DNA of 64,000 nt from Heterobilharzia americana (GCA_944470555.2 OX104132.1:18485755-18549754); one strand, 5' to 3'. Shown: positions 49,080 through 60,364, counted from the stretch's first letter. The notes: generated by a model not told the origin, from the letters alone. Made by a program: numbers and translations.

Positions 49080-49510
49080 TGCTATAAATGATAACTTCCA
49101 GCTTGCTTCAGGATAGCCAGACCAAGACGTGTCACCAGTCGAGGAAGTTCTTGATTGTTGATCTGAGCCGTATAGGACTATGTAAACTACTTACCTGGGG
49201 GTCCTAGAGATGATAGGAATCGTTGGTTTAGAACTCTTGGTGAAATGGCTGAGAACCAGTTGCAGTGGCTTAGATGTACACACTCTTTGATGTCTTCTAA
49301 ATCCTAAATATTTTCCCTGACCTTTATCTTCAAACTGTTTATTTTCTCACACAACTTTGTCCACTTTGATATCATTCTTATTCTATCCACCTGTCTTTGG
49401 ATACTATTATGAAGTTGTGACATCTTGGACCGATGTACTTATGTATGAGGTTCTTCGTTAACTCTGTCTGCCTGTCTGTGTTTCTGTCTGTCTCATACCT
49501 TGGCATATAC
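49080..49510 (+). mobile_element. Perere-3/SR3-like 3' end
   Basis: The end of the RT (GCCAGACCAAGACGTGTCAC, ...GTCTGAGCC-like, GGGGTCCTAGAGATGATAG) is followed by the 3' tail with ATTCTATCCACCTGTCTTTG and GAGGTTCTTCGTTAAC, then TGTC/CTGT repeats. It aligns block by block with 56150-56545. Plus orientation, sense to CEP97. Confidence 0.65.
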
Positions 49511-50268
49511 CTGCGTTTGTGAAGACTGAGTCAATTAGATCATTTCGATAAATATTCATTCACCTAATATGTGGTGTGGCTCATTGGCTTACACTCTTGA
49601 TTTACAAACATTACCACATATGTTCTAACTCCATTTCACCTACCAACGCTTGGTTGCTTCCTTAGTATCCTCGCCCCTTATTTATTATGGATGTCACATA
49701 GTCTTATACACAAATATGTAAGTGGTTCGAATGACTTTTTTTAGCTTGTTGCAATACATAAGACCGAATATTATTTAGGAACGGAAACTAACAGGGCTGC
49801 TTTAGAATCCTATAGATATTTTATCGCTACTAGTCTTTATTTGTGAGCTTATTTTATCTTTCTGAGGTGTTATTTTAAAGGCAGACAAAGTGCAGCATAG
49901 TGTCGCATGACTAACCTTGATGGTCACATTGCACAGTTGCTTGATAGATCCTAAGATATACCTTATAGTTGAGATTTACATTGCTTGAAATTAAGCAGTC
50001 CGTATTTTGGATTTACTCAATCCAAACATTTTGTGGTGACTGACTGTGAATACTGGACGTGAATTTTTTTCTTGGTCTGAGTTCTCAGATTTCTCCAAGG
50101 GAAACAGTCAGATACTTCAGAACCGGTTTTAAATGATTAGAATTCTCTTATAACTCTAGAACAGGTTGTTAAGCTTCGGTATGTTCCAATTATTTATAAG
50201 TTTACTTGTGAGTAAATCATAAAGACCAGACAATAAGTTTGATACTTTTTCTTCTTTTATCCCTTCAG

Positions 50269-50383
50269 AAAGAAAGCGAGTTGCTTTGTGTTAGAATTGA
50301 AGTCATCATCGTCTGCCACTTCTCCTTCTCAGGTTGATCTGAGTAGATTTGTTCGTGACAATAACAGTATTAATAATGGAAAT
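50269..50383 (+). CDS. CEP97: CEP97-like gene, putative exon 8
   Basis: Acceptor CTTTTATCCCTTCAG, one leftover base, then KKASCFVLELKSSSSATSPS ... DLSRFVRDNNSINNGN, and a donor GTGAGT at 50384. Joined to exon 7 (phase 2 plus one base) it reads ...ITAEDLKKASCFVLEL, at the position where vertebrate CEP97 has a lysine-rich helix after the LRR cap. The phase match supports one gene, but the 8.2 kb intron between could hide another exon. Confidence 0.65.
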
Positions 50384-50565
50384 GTGAGTGTTTATATTTG
50401 TGAATCACTAAATGAATAAGTGAATGTACGTGTATATATTTTTGTATATTTGGAGATTTAACTATAGAAGTATCCAGTTTACACTTTTTTGGTCTTGTAT
50501 GTTTTTTTCGCCCTTTTTCAGTTTTTTATTATTTGGATATCATTATAGTTTATAGATAATCAGTT

Positions 50566-50945
<380 letters not shown>

Positions 50946-51169
50946 TAAGAATTTTGAAAAATCCATCTCGAACCAAGTAACTGATGATCACTAGGCAGTA
51001 ATTCAATAGTTTTCTTGCTGATGTCAGTTTTTGATCAATACAACCTTGAAGTCTATAGATGATCAGGTGGGATGAGTACTTGATTCGACGATACACTCTC
51101 ATTATTTTAGGTAATTATTTAAATCACCTATTAGTAGTTGTGTTATTATTCATTTCTTTCTCATTTCAG

Positions 51170-51320
51170 AAGAAATCACCAACATATGATGGAATGGATC
51201 ACAATTTCAAGCGTGTATGCAATAACAGCTCAGAATCATCATGTACAGCTCTGTCAAAGACTGACTCGCTCAAACTCAACCTGAATTATTTCTCAGAAGC
51301 GTCTTTAAATCATAATATGG
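51170..51320 (+). CDS. CEP97: CEP97-like gene, putative exon 9
   Basis: Acceptor TTTCTCATTTCAG, phase 0 start KKSPTYDGMDHNFKRVCNN, then SSESSCTALSKTDSLKLNL and NYFSEASLNHNMG, donor GTGGGT at 51321 in phase 1. Phase agrees with exon 8 (phase 0 end) and exon 10 (two leftover bases). It is Ser/Asn-rich and probably disordered. Confidence 0.65.
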
Positions 51321-51519
51321 GTGGGTTAATGATTAAGACATTACTTACATCACGTTAGCTATTATTGTAATATTGAATTATACTTCTGTTATATCGCTGA
51401 TTGGTGGAACCTGAGAAATAAGGATCACTGGCCTTCAACCAAGTAATTGTATAGTAAACTGCTAGTTGCAAGACCTAAAGGCTTTGGGATCGATGTTTTA
51501 CGGGGTCATGAGTATGAGC

Positions 51520-51710
51520 TATTCAGGAGTTAGTTAGTTGGAGGCAATTGGCAGGAAGCCCTGGACCTAGGTTTCATGCTTGTTGGCACTCGTCAGCAAG
51601 GTGTATCTTCAAGCTCAACGGAACTGATGTGCGGTCTGAGATTCGAACCCGCGTCTCCCAGTGTTGTAGTCAGCGAGTTTACCACTGAGCTATTCGGGCC
51701 GTGACTGACC
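51520..51710 (-). mobile_element. tRNA-derived SINE with clear A and B boxes
   Basis: Minus strand begins GGCCCGAATAGCTCAGTGGT (box A TAGCTCAGTGGTAAA), then CTGGGAGACGCGGGTTCGAA (box B GGGTTCGAATC), followed by a body containing TGCTGACGAGTGCCAACAAG. The acceptor ends do not pair, so it is a SINE and not a tRNA gene. A body fragment recurs at 36175. Distinct from SM-alpha and from the CAGGCAGGAAA family. Confidence 0.7.
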
Positions 51711-53065
51711 TCCTGTATGACTACGTTACATGTATTGATTGGTCATGAGAGAGCAACCAATTTCATGTTTTATAGTCCTGAGTGCAGACTGAATCCTATC
51801 GATCATATTTGCAATGTGGCCACTAAGTTAGGAGGCTCAGCATCGCGGTGCACTATTCAGGAGTTTCAAACTAGGACAAAACTGCTGTCTAGTGTTTCAT
51901 GATTTTCAGTGTAAGTCGCCTGATATCGGTTTGTGATGGAAACTTCTCAAGTCAAATAATTCCTTGAAAACCTTCCAGTCAATTAATCATTTTGTTTGTT
52001 TACATGAAGGCTAACTTATTTCAGATGCTATGAGTTCTGTCCCCAAACACAACGCGATGAAGTACCTTACATAGATAATATACTCCTTCATAAATAAGAT
52101 ATCAATTATTTGTATTCTGAGTATAACGTCATGATAATTCTGCTGCCGTAAGAGTATTCTTAGTGTTAAGTTCATATTGCAATATGAGAAATAAATAGTG
52201 ACAAAACCTGGATCTTTGTATGTTTTGAAATACTTCATTGAAAGGTCTATATTTCCACTTTTTCGATGAAAACATTCTAAATAAACACGCCTAAAATTTG
52301 TTATCCCACAGTACTATAATAATCAGATGAAGAGAAGTTTCAACTAAGCTTACTGCAATATGCTGAAATCATGAGGAAATATCGCGAGGTTAATGAATTT
52401 CAGCTACTTACACCTCTGATGTGTTACAGCACGCCTAAGAATCAAAAGTAGACTACTGATGATAAAATGAAGAGACATTACTCACCTTACTATAACATAC
52501 GCTAAGTGTCGTGCATTTCCGTCTACATTTCTAAATATGTGTTGTTAATTATTTCTACAAAAATTATAACTCATTTATATGATCAATTGATTAGTTGCAT
52601 TTTATTAACCATTCTCAGTGACTGATATGACCAATAATATCTGCATAATTATATGCACAGTTAGAAGGAAGTGGAAAGTGCGTAGACCAAGACATAGTAC
52701 CAGTTCATGAAGTCTCTAACTGTTCATCTGTCGTTCATCAGTCTAAGGAATCGACCTTCAGTAGATTGGTAATGAACACCGCTCTATTTACTGATGTCTG
52801 GGTAGTCAGATAGTATTGTAAGAACGGACAAAGAATAAGATGCAGGACAGAACGCTTATTATGATATTTTGTACAGTGCAAAGTGTACATATTGTACACT
52901 TTCCATTAAAGTAGTCATTTGCACAATGTGTTTCATTTCCTTTTCTTCTTTTTCCTCTTCTATCTCGATTTGCTCTTCATACACCCACATTGTCCCTTGG
53001 AATTTCTCTGGGCAGAATATTTGCCCATTGCTAGTAGTTAGTTGCCTACGTCTTCTGCTTATATC
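51711..53065. other. Intronic DNA of the CEP97-like gene
   Basis: No exon or repeat could be supported between the SINE at 51520 and the repeat at 53070. Confidence 0.35.
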
Positions 53066-53069
53066 CACT

Positions 53070-53165
53070 CTTATCAGTAGCACCCACTACAGTTTCATTA
53101 GCCCTCACACAATAGATGTGGCTTATTGCCAAATGCACATATATGCACAAGGTTTCTGAGTATAT
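53070..53165 (+). repeat. Short interspersed repeat, GTGTGGCTCATTGCC family
   Basis: Shares the ATTAGCCCTCACACA...TGTGGCTTATTGCC...GCACAAG block with 54905-55020 and 62005-62155, all in plus orientation. This copy is 5'-truncated relative to the 62.0 kb copy. Confidence 0.55.
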
Positions 53166-53448
53166 TTCAACTTTTCTTTTCTTTCGCCTGAACCACATAG
53201 ACTACTTGACTAGGATCCTCACGGTATTAGATTTCAAAGGTTCAAGACTTTAGGTGATATGACTTCAAAATCTTTACCATTTCTACATACTTTCTTGTAT
53301 TTATCCTCACTTTCAGCCCTAACTGTCATACACTTTCTCTACTTCAATATCACTTTAGTTCAGTCCACTTCCTCTTCGTATGTAAAGTATCTGCGTTGAT
53401 TTGTTTGTCCGGTTGAATATTTTTAATAACAATTGTTTTATTTCGTAG

Positions 53449-53498
53449 GTACACCAAATACATGTTGTTCTGAGGAACTGGTACCTACATCTGTTCCT
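53449..53498 (+). CDS. CEP97: CEP97-like gene, putative exon 10 (50 nt)
   Basis: Acceptor TTTTATTTCGTAG, then two leftover bases and TPNTCCSEELVPTSVP, ending at a consensus donor (CCT|GTAAGT). A 50-nt exon is short but both phases fit its neighbours (phase 1 before, phase 0 after), which is unlikely by chance for an open frame with good sites on both ends. Confidence 0.6.
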
Positions 53499-53904
53499 GT
53501 AAGTAAATCTATATGATATGTGTATTGTTGTTATTTTATAGAAATTGGTATTATTAACAATCTGTGCTTGTGACAACAAAAGTAGTTTGATTACAGTCCG
53601 CTTTCATTATTGCCTCAATCTATTATAACACTTTTGATACTATTTGTCTCATAAACACCATACAATCGATGTAAAGAAACATCAAATCAGATTAAAAGAG
53701 GGTAGAATCTTAAGATAGATTTCATCAGGAATGATTACCAACTAGAAAAGTCATTGAAACCATGATCAGTTTGGTTTTATGCATTAAAGAATACATGCAA
53801 GATAATACTTAGAACTTTCGAGTTTTGTAGTAAACACATTAATCTTCACCTGAAACATCTCAATTAGGAACAGTTGAAAATAGTGTAATTCAAAAAGTTC
53901 TATT

Positions 53905-54182
53905 CTGACTTCGGTTCTAGGTGATATGGCCCAGAACCGAAGTCAGTGGCGCAGATGTATACACACATTATCCTCATCTTAACAACGCTATGCCGAATCT
54001 CACCATTTTGTCACTCCTCTTTCCTTTCTTCTCGTACTTTATATTTCTTTTGACTGCATTCACTTATCTTCATCCTTCGCCTCACTACCTTTTTACTTGA
54101 TGTGCTGATATGAGGTGTGGCAACTCGGACCGTTATGCAGTAATACCTGGTCCTATGTTGATAATGATGATGATGATGATTC
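53905..54182 (+). mobile_element. Perere-3/SR3-like 3' end
   Basis: Remains of the RT C-terminus (GATATGGCCCAGAACCGAAG, CAGTGGCGCAGATGTATACA) lead into the 3' untranslated tail with TGATGTGCTGATATGAGG, CCTGGTCCTATGTTGATA and a terminal (GAT)n run at 54165-54181. Plus orientation. Confidence 0.7.
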
Positions 54183-54904
54183 TACCACCTACCAGGTCTA
54201 CTGCAAGGAAATTCTGTGATCATAAGTTAAGCATTCTAATCACTTCTCCATTTTCTAACTATGAACATATTCAGATTTAAAAGTTTTTCATGCTTATGCG
54301 TGTAAAACACTTTAGTAGTGTTGTTTAAGCTCTGCTGATGTATCATTCGAAGTTGATGCACTGGAACTGAACTGTATTATTGATTTTTCTTTTCATATAA
54401 ATGTCCTGAATTTTCTACTTGTTTACAGTTAGTTGTTAGAAAGCTCTTAATCAAGATCTCCCATTAATTGGTATTATGTCAATAAAAGATATATTCATGC
54501 AACCCGATCACTAAGCTATTGAGGCAATAATTGAACCTATGCGCCATTAGGTTATTGTACACGAAACAGTAGTAGAATGATGACCAGTACAGCTCTCAGA
54601 TACTTGGTATTCATTGGAATATGTCAGTAATCTTAGTGACAGATAATTAATTGTACTATGAAAGTGAATCGTTAGATTTCAATGAATCATTTGGACTTGA
54701 GAGCTTTATTGGCTAGCATCAGTCAGTAGACTCATGTGTATGTATTTATGTATTTTATTTTGTTTTTGGATCATTACTTGAATATGAATCTTCTCAACAG
54801 AAAAAAGCAAGAAAAATCAACACCTTTCAGTATTATAAATAATCTACTGTATGAGTATGGCTGTAGTTCACTAATGAGAGCAATTTATTTTCCATCACTA
54901 ATTT

Positions 54905-55020
54905 TAGGTCGAACCCCGCTTTACCTACCGAAATGTGGACAACTAGGTAGAGATCATAGGCCTTCACACAACAGTGTGACTCACTGCCTAGTCTGCGAGT
55001 ATGTATATGGTTTCTAAATT
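54905..55020 (+). repeat. Short interspersed repeat, GTGTGGCTCATTGCC family
   Basis: TAGGTCGAACCCCGCTTTAC, CTACCGAAATGTGGACAACT and ACTCACTGCCTAGTCTGCGA align with 62005-62155. The AGGTCGAACCCC element resembles a tRNA B box, suggesting a SINE. Confidence 0.55.
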
Positions 55021-55489
55021 GTAATTCATCCCAGTTATCCAATTATCCGGTCTTCCTTTCATTTCCCTCCCTTCACAGTTATCGACTGGACAACAGTCTT
55101 ATCTTTTTCCCATTCTGGTACATTAACTTTCCAGCTAGATATTTTTGTTGAATTCTTAAATGATTAGAATTAAATAGATATACCAAATAAGTGGTTGGTA
55201 ATACACATCTGAAGAAGACGACTGAATAGCCTGCTATAATATTAAGCCTAAATACCAATTGAAAGATGGCAGGAGATATGAACTATGAAGGGATAGGAAT
55301 ATTTTATTTTATTTCGTCAGTAGCTGTGTTTTCTGGTTTATTTAAGTATGGATCCACTGCTGCAAATGCTATCAAAGTTTATTTGGTTTACCATCATTTA
55401 TTGCTTTTCAAAGTTATATGTAGCAGAAATCTGTAGATTATCAGTTGTCATATTAATAAACTAAAAGATTAGTTCACAAATGTTTTCCG

Positions 55490-56545
55490 ATATGTAGGCA
55501 TTTCTTCTCTCGTGTACTCACAGTCTTTATGATAGACTCCCCGTAGGTCATACAGATGATATTGTCCTACTAGGTGAAGATGCTGACAAAATATAGCGTC
55601 TTTTGGAGGCGTTGAGCAAAAATCTATGTTCGGGATGCATTTCGGTCGTACATGTCAAATGTAAGATAATGCTCCAGGATCCGATTTTTGGTCGTATGTG
55701 TCGACTACTTCACTGACTTGGAGAGTTGCATAAACTCAAACGGGTTGGCTGCTGACGAAATCTCAGCTTGGATACAGAAGGCTCTTTTTGGCATTTGCCA
55801 ACATGAATCATCTGTGACGCCAACTGGCAAGATATCCGACTACCTGTCAGATGACGAGTGTACTATACTGCAGTTTTTTCCGTCCTGTTATGCGGCTGCG
55901 AGACATGGCCGTTGAAAGTAGAGGACATGAAGCAATTACTAAGTTTTGATGACAGACGTCTTCGTTGTGTTTCTCCTGTTTGATGGAATCATTGTGTGAG
56001 GAATGTTGAAGTTAGGCGAAATGTACTAGACAAGCCAGTCGACGATGAGGCTGTGAACCCTATTTGACTGAGATGCTTTGGATATTTATTATGCTTGCCA
56101 AGTCACCCCTACCTCGACAGATCATACTGGAAGAAGCTGGATAAGGTTGGAAGAGCGTTGAAGGTGGCCAGACCAAGACCTGTTACCAGTTGATGAAGTG
56201 TCTTACTTTTGGTCTGAGTCGTGTGTGGCAATGTAGACTGCTTAGTTGGGGTTCCTAAGATGTAAGGGATCAGTGGTTGGGGACACGATGAAATAGCTGA
56301 AAATCGTTGACAATGGCGCAAATATATTTACTTCTTGACATCTTCTGAAGCTTTAATATATGCACTGACCATTATTTCCAGATTATTTCTTTCCTCATGC
56401 AACTTTGGCTACTTTGAAATCACTCTCATTCTATCCACTTGTTTTTTGTGTACTACTGTGAAGTGTGGGAATTTGAACCGATACACGTGTGTGCGAGGTT
56501 CTTCGTTGATGTTGTCAGTTAGTTTGATGAAGTATTTAATGTCTT
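55490..56545 (+). mobile_element. Perere-3/SR3-like retroposon, RT C-terminus and 3' tail
   Basis: Plus-strand peptides in several frames: DDIVLLGEDADK (the RT DD motif region, about 55557), VCVDYFTDLESCINSNGLAA and DEISAWIQKALFGICQH (about 55690-55800), SCYAAARHG (about 55890; the usual LLYGCETW block in altered form), VEDMKQLLSF, and WKKLDKVGRALKVARPRPVT-like remains, then the 3' tail ending near TCGTTGATGTTGTCAG (56510-56530). 5'-truncated and frameshifted. Its 3' end lies only about 10 bases from the acceptor of the exon at 56556, so the retroposon tail supplies part of the region before that splice site. Confidence 0.75.
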
Positions 56546-56555
56546 TCTTTTTCAG

Positions 56556-57223
56556 TTCAATATATCCACTCCAAATGAAAATACTGAAACTTTTCAAGCT
56601 ACATTAGCAGGTGCTACTGCTCCAAGGGAATATCAACAGAATGGTATTCATGTAAGGCCTATTTGGAATACGCCTGTTTCGAACAACAACAATAGTAATG
56701 ATGTTCATCTTCATCAGCCTAAATACAACAGTGAGACTAAGTGTGCACAAAGTGATAGCATGTTTAGTTCTCCACATTCATCAGCTTCAGTCAATCCTAA
56801 ATTGAAATAACTAATCATAATAAAATTTCTTTCAGTGTCCCTATCGTACAGTACCACCATCTTCGCCTATGTTGAATCTTAATCTGCCACCGGACATTGG
56901 AAATTGTTCACCACGTAAAGTTATTCCTGACAAAGAAGGCAAGATGATGTTCAGACCAGTGTATGATGCTTCATCCAGTAAAAATTCATATCATCATAGT
57001 GAATTCATTTCATCGTCTGATCACTGTTATCATCTGATTCAGTTTATTTACCCTTGAATTTACCAAATAATAGTAATGGTGTAAAAGAATCATTGAGGAA
57101 TACAACAAGTTACCATACTTGTACAAATAGTATAGGAAATGAAGCTAATCCTCATACCATCGATAAACAACTATCATCAAGTAATACATTATTATCTTCT
57201 GGAAACTTTATTCCTTTAAACCA
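56556..57223 (+). CDS. CEP97: CEP97-like gene, putative exons 11, 12 and 13 with short introns
   Basis: Exon 11 starts after TCTTTCTTTTTCAG at 56556, phase 0: FNISTPNENTETFQATLAGA, through NNNNSNDVHLHQ, to about 56789 (donor GTCAAT, weak) or, alternatively, to 56651 (donor GTAAGG); both end in phase 0. Exon 12 (56836-56998) reads CPYRTVPPSSPMLNLNLPPD ... KEGKMMFRPVYDASSSKNSY. A 44-nt GT-AG interval (56999-57042) then keeps the frame into exon 13 (57043-57223): YLPLNLPNNSNGVKES ... LSSGNFIPLN, donor GTAAGT at 57224. Without that intron the frame would hit a TGA at 57055. The tail is low-complexity and Asn/Ser/Pro-rich, as in disordered C-terminal parts of CEP97 proteins, but the sequence itself is not recognisable. 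Confidence 0.65.
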
Positions 57224-57434
57224 GTAAGTGTTTATGACGTAGATGTTTTTCAATTGTATAATGTTACAAAGGACTGAAAAAAAAGAAATAAGAATCTCAC
57301 GACAAATATTTTTGGAAGAAGAATAAGTATATTTCAGCGAAGAGTCTCTTTTCAGCGATTTCATTTTCAAAGCTGTACAATTGCAAATTTATACACTCTC
57401 CTAGCGTAAAGATTTCATAATTTGTTTGGTTATA

Positions 57435-57615
57435 GCTATCAGAGGAATCCAGGACACACGTTTCGTCCTGTTTGGGACTCATCAGCTGGATGTGCCTGAC
57501 CTCAGGGAGTGATGTTGTTCCCACTGAGACTCGGACCTTGTACCCATCGTTCCAAACGCCGAGGTGTTATCCACTATGCCACGTAGGGATGATGGCCACT
57601 TCTTGTACAACGGGT
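57435..57615 (-). mobile_element. SM-alpha type SINE, well preserved
   Basis: Minus strand: CCCGTTGTACAAGAAGTGGC head, then GGCATAGTGGATAACACC (box A like), the TTGGAACGATGGGTACAAGG body, the GTGGGAACAACATCACTCCC linker and an intact hammerhead. It lies antisense in the CEP97 intron that follows exon 13. Confidence 0.8.
57440..57500 (-). ncRNA. Hammerhead ribozyme, intact core
   Basis: On the minus strand: stem I ATCCAG (57491-57486), CTGATGAG (57485-57478), stem II GTCC/GGAC with a CAAACA loop, GAAA (57464-57461), CGTGTGTC with cleavage expected after the base opposite 57453, then CTGGAT closing a perfect 6-bp stem I. All invariant core bases are present and stem I is fully paired. This is the best core in the window. 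Confidence 0.82.
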
Positions 57616-58017
57616 ATTAGTTATTACTATTTACTGACTTACTTGTAATTCTCCGTTGTTTTATAGGATCTAATTGTTTCATCTCTATTGGCATCCAATC
57701 AAACAACGGAGAATCACAAGTATGTCAATGGATAGTAATAGGGATATGATAGTTAAAAACGGTTTATCAAGCATTGCAACACAATTTGTGTCAATAAATG
57801 AGTCGTCATTAAAATCAAAAACTGATGAGTAGCAAATAATAATCAAAATAAATATGGACAAGAAGTTTGGTAACAAGATGACATAATTGGAAACTGAATT
57901 GTGATCAGACAGAGCATTGCAACAAGAACGAGTAACAAATTACTCAAGAAGTGAATAGTGTCAAAATGGAAAGATGAAAAGAAAAAGGTGGGTTAGGAGA
58001 GTAGAGAAGACTGAAAA

Positions 58018-58430
58018 CTAAGACCATGAAAGGAGAAGAGATTGAACAACCCTCTTTTGTGTACACAGTTCACGTTTCTCCGTATGGATGGCAAGAGCTG
58101 CTGTGATGCAGAGAATACGAAGATATACAGCCTTTGAAAGGTTTCTTTTCACTTTATAGATGACTTTGAACGAGGAGGTTCTTGAGGTAGTATGATTCGA
58201 GTTCATGATGTGTTCAATTATAGCACTCCTTATCGCTCCATTGTTACCTTTTTGTAACCACGTAGGATAGTGTTGTTGAACCCTTTTGGATAACAACCTA
58301 CATACCTGACTCCACAAGAGCAGATGAATTGGTATTTGAAAATAGAGGTGGTCAGATGAGAAAGTTTCTCCTTCGAGTTGTTCGAAGTCGTTGGGCGACA
58401 AAAGAATACTAGTCTCCTGCAGCTGCTCTT
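58018..58430 (-). mobile_element. Penelope-like element (PLE-3): endonuclease end
   Basis: Minus-strand frame of 127 codons with FQIPIHLLLWSQVCRLLSKR, VQQHYPTWLQKGNNGAIRSA, IIEHIMNSNHT and SSFKVIYKVKRNLSKAVYLR. The last parts align with PLE-1 at 13253-13486 (SIRSATIEHL, FKVIYKVERNL). This is the region around and after the GIY-YIG fold of Penelope elements. The Cys residues expected in the core are changed, and the RT is absent. Confidence 0.7.
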
Positions 58431-58439
58431 ATTTTAAAG

Positions 58440-59005
58440 ATATATATAATATTATATGAAGTTGACCACTTCATTGACTCACGAAGTTAAATCAACGCAA
58501 ATTATTTGGTTGCTGACGGTATCTCACCTCACGTACAAAAGCGCGTTTGTCATTTACCAACATTTAACATTTTTGGCGCTCATTGGTGAGACATCCAACT
58601 ACCCATTGAAGGACGAGTACACTGCGCTGCATATTGCTTTTTCTCATTACGAAACCGTAACGCGGCCACTGAAAGTATGTGTGAAGAGACCTCAAGTTTT
58701 TAAACACATATTTCTTCACAGCATTGCTCACATATAGTGAAATCACTCTGTGAGTAGTGTCTAGGTTCAGCAAACTGTAATAGATAAGTCAGTCAACGAG
58801 TCTGTGAGCCTTCACCAACTGAGACTGCTTAGATATGTGTTGCTCATACCGATCCACCACCTAACTAGACGTGCGATATTAGCCGAAGTAGGATTGGGTT
58901 AGGGGAAGGCTCAGGGTGATTAGACGTGGTACCACTGCATGAAGTCTTTCACTGTTGGTCTTAGCCACTGTTGTGTAAACTAAACTGAACTTTAGCCAAG
59001 GAAAT
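58440..59005 (+). mobile_element. Perere-3/SR3-like fragment, strongly decayed
   Basis: GTTGACCACTTCATTGACTC, AAGTTAAATCAACGCAAATT and HYETVTRPLKVCVKRPQVF correspond to the YLGS ... YGCETWPLRVEDMR region of the family. Then come QLRLLRYVLLIPIHHLTRRA-like remains and GTGATTAGACGTGGTACCAC. Many stops. It directly follows PLE-3 in opposite orientation. Confidence 0.6.
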
Positions 59006-59314
59006 AATCAAGAAGAAACAGAGTAAATTAGTCTCCTTTTTATCTCATATATCATTTAATTTAATTCAATATAAGAGATTTATTCCTTATCAAAACGATA
59101 GGCGATTACATTTAACATTTGTCTTATTGATTTTAATGTTTGTCGATCTTCACGATAATTGAAATAAGTAGTTATTCGTGATGAGTCATCATTTTTTCTA
59201 ATTCAGCTGCTTAGGTAGAAGTTTTGGGTTTCAACCTTGTTTTATTAATATAGATGTAAAACTTGGGCAGTGTGGTGGAAATTAATTCCATATTAGATTT
59301 GTTTATTTGATTTA

Positions 59315-59400
59315 TAACACAGTGATCTAGTATTATTTCCTTGATGACGTTTCGAGCATAAGTTATTACCCATAACCATATCATGTTACTGTGTGATAAG
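59315..59400. repeat. Relative of the Penelope-associated inverted repeat
   Basis: CACAGTGATCTAGTATTATT, CCTTGATGACGTTTCGAGC and CCATAACCATATCATG match the arms at 15030 and 15423. In minus sense it carries GCTCGAAACGTCATC. It lies about 900 bases from PLE-3. Confidence 0.5.
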
Positions 59401-59507
59401 AGAAAACCTTATTGGACTACTTTGTCCTACAACTGATCAATCAGAATAATTATCCGACTTCTGATGTAGTGGCTTTACTTTCTGAGAAGAAACTGTTCAT
59501 GAGTAGT

Positions 59508-59641
59508 GACTTTAGCCCCCCCCCTAGCAACTGCTGAGATAACCAATCATTTTTCTGTATTTTAGAAATAACTAACTTTCCAAACGAAATGCCGAAAGCT
59601 GATTGGTTATTTTAGCAGTTGCTAGCGTGACGTTTAAAGTC
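59508..59641. mobile_element. MITE-like element with about 42 bp terminal inverted repeats
   Basis: The left end has GACTTTA, a run of nine C (59516-59524) and CTAGCAACTGCTGAGATAAC. The reverse complement of the right end has GACTTTA and then CTAGCAACTGCTAAAATAAC, and both continue CAATCA. The inner spacer is about 50 bases with no coding capacity. The two arms differ mainly at the C run. No target duplication could be fixed. Confidence 0.75.
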
Positions 59642-60364
59642 GTTCGTATACAAATAATACTTTTTGTCAAATGAAGTTGTCTTCCTTACGGTCCCAGACC
59701 ATTCTTTCTCTTCTGATTTTTGCGGCTCAGTGGGGTAACTGGTTTGAGGGAAAACAGTAGCTTTCTCGTATTATTCAAGCAGTCACTTCCACTGGTTCAC
59801 TTGGTAAAACTAAAGTATGAAATAAAGTAATAGCAAATGACAAAGTAATCTAATCGTGTTTATTAACTTGGACGTATGGAGGTTATAAAATTCGAGTTGC
59901 AAGGTCTGACATTATTATTCCGTTTATTATTCACTCTCAGTCTCAAATATATATAAACTTTCACACCTGTTTACTTGATTATTTAACTAATTTTGATGTT
60001 TTATCCTTCTACCGGTGATTTTCGTTTTCCATGTCACTTAGGAATTTGAAATGTTGACCAATGTGATACTCCTTAGTGTTGCACTTTCTTCTACACTGAC
60101 AGACATGTGACTACTTATCGCATAACTGTCTATAACTTTTTGAAGAAGGCTACCAAGTTTTACCTCTGTATCAGGTGAAAATACCTTTCTCCTTAAAATA
60201 TTCCTCAGTATAAAATAGTGACCTACGCTTTCATGTAGTCCTGTAACAGTTGGTGTCGTTTCAAGAATAGCTTTATCTGAGACATCAAACAGCGTTAGTA
60301 TTTTTCTCTATGCACACCAAACAGAACATATTAAGCTAAAAACCACACCTTGTACCTGTGAGTT

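Noticed and set aside
51640..51705. Apparent tRNA gene on the minus strand with GGGTTCGAATC
   Set aside because: The acceptor stem is not complementary and the sequence runs into a repeat body also found at 36.2 kb.
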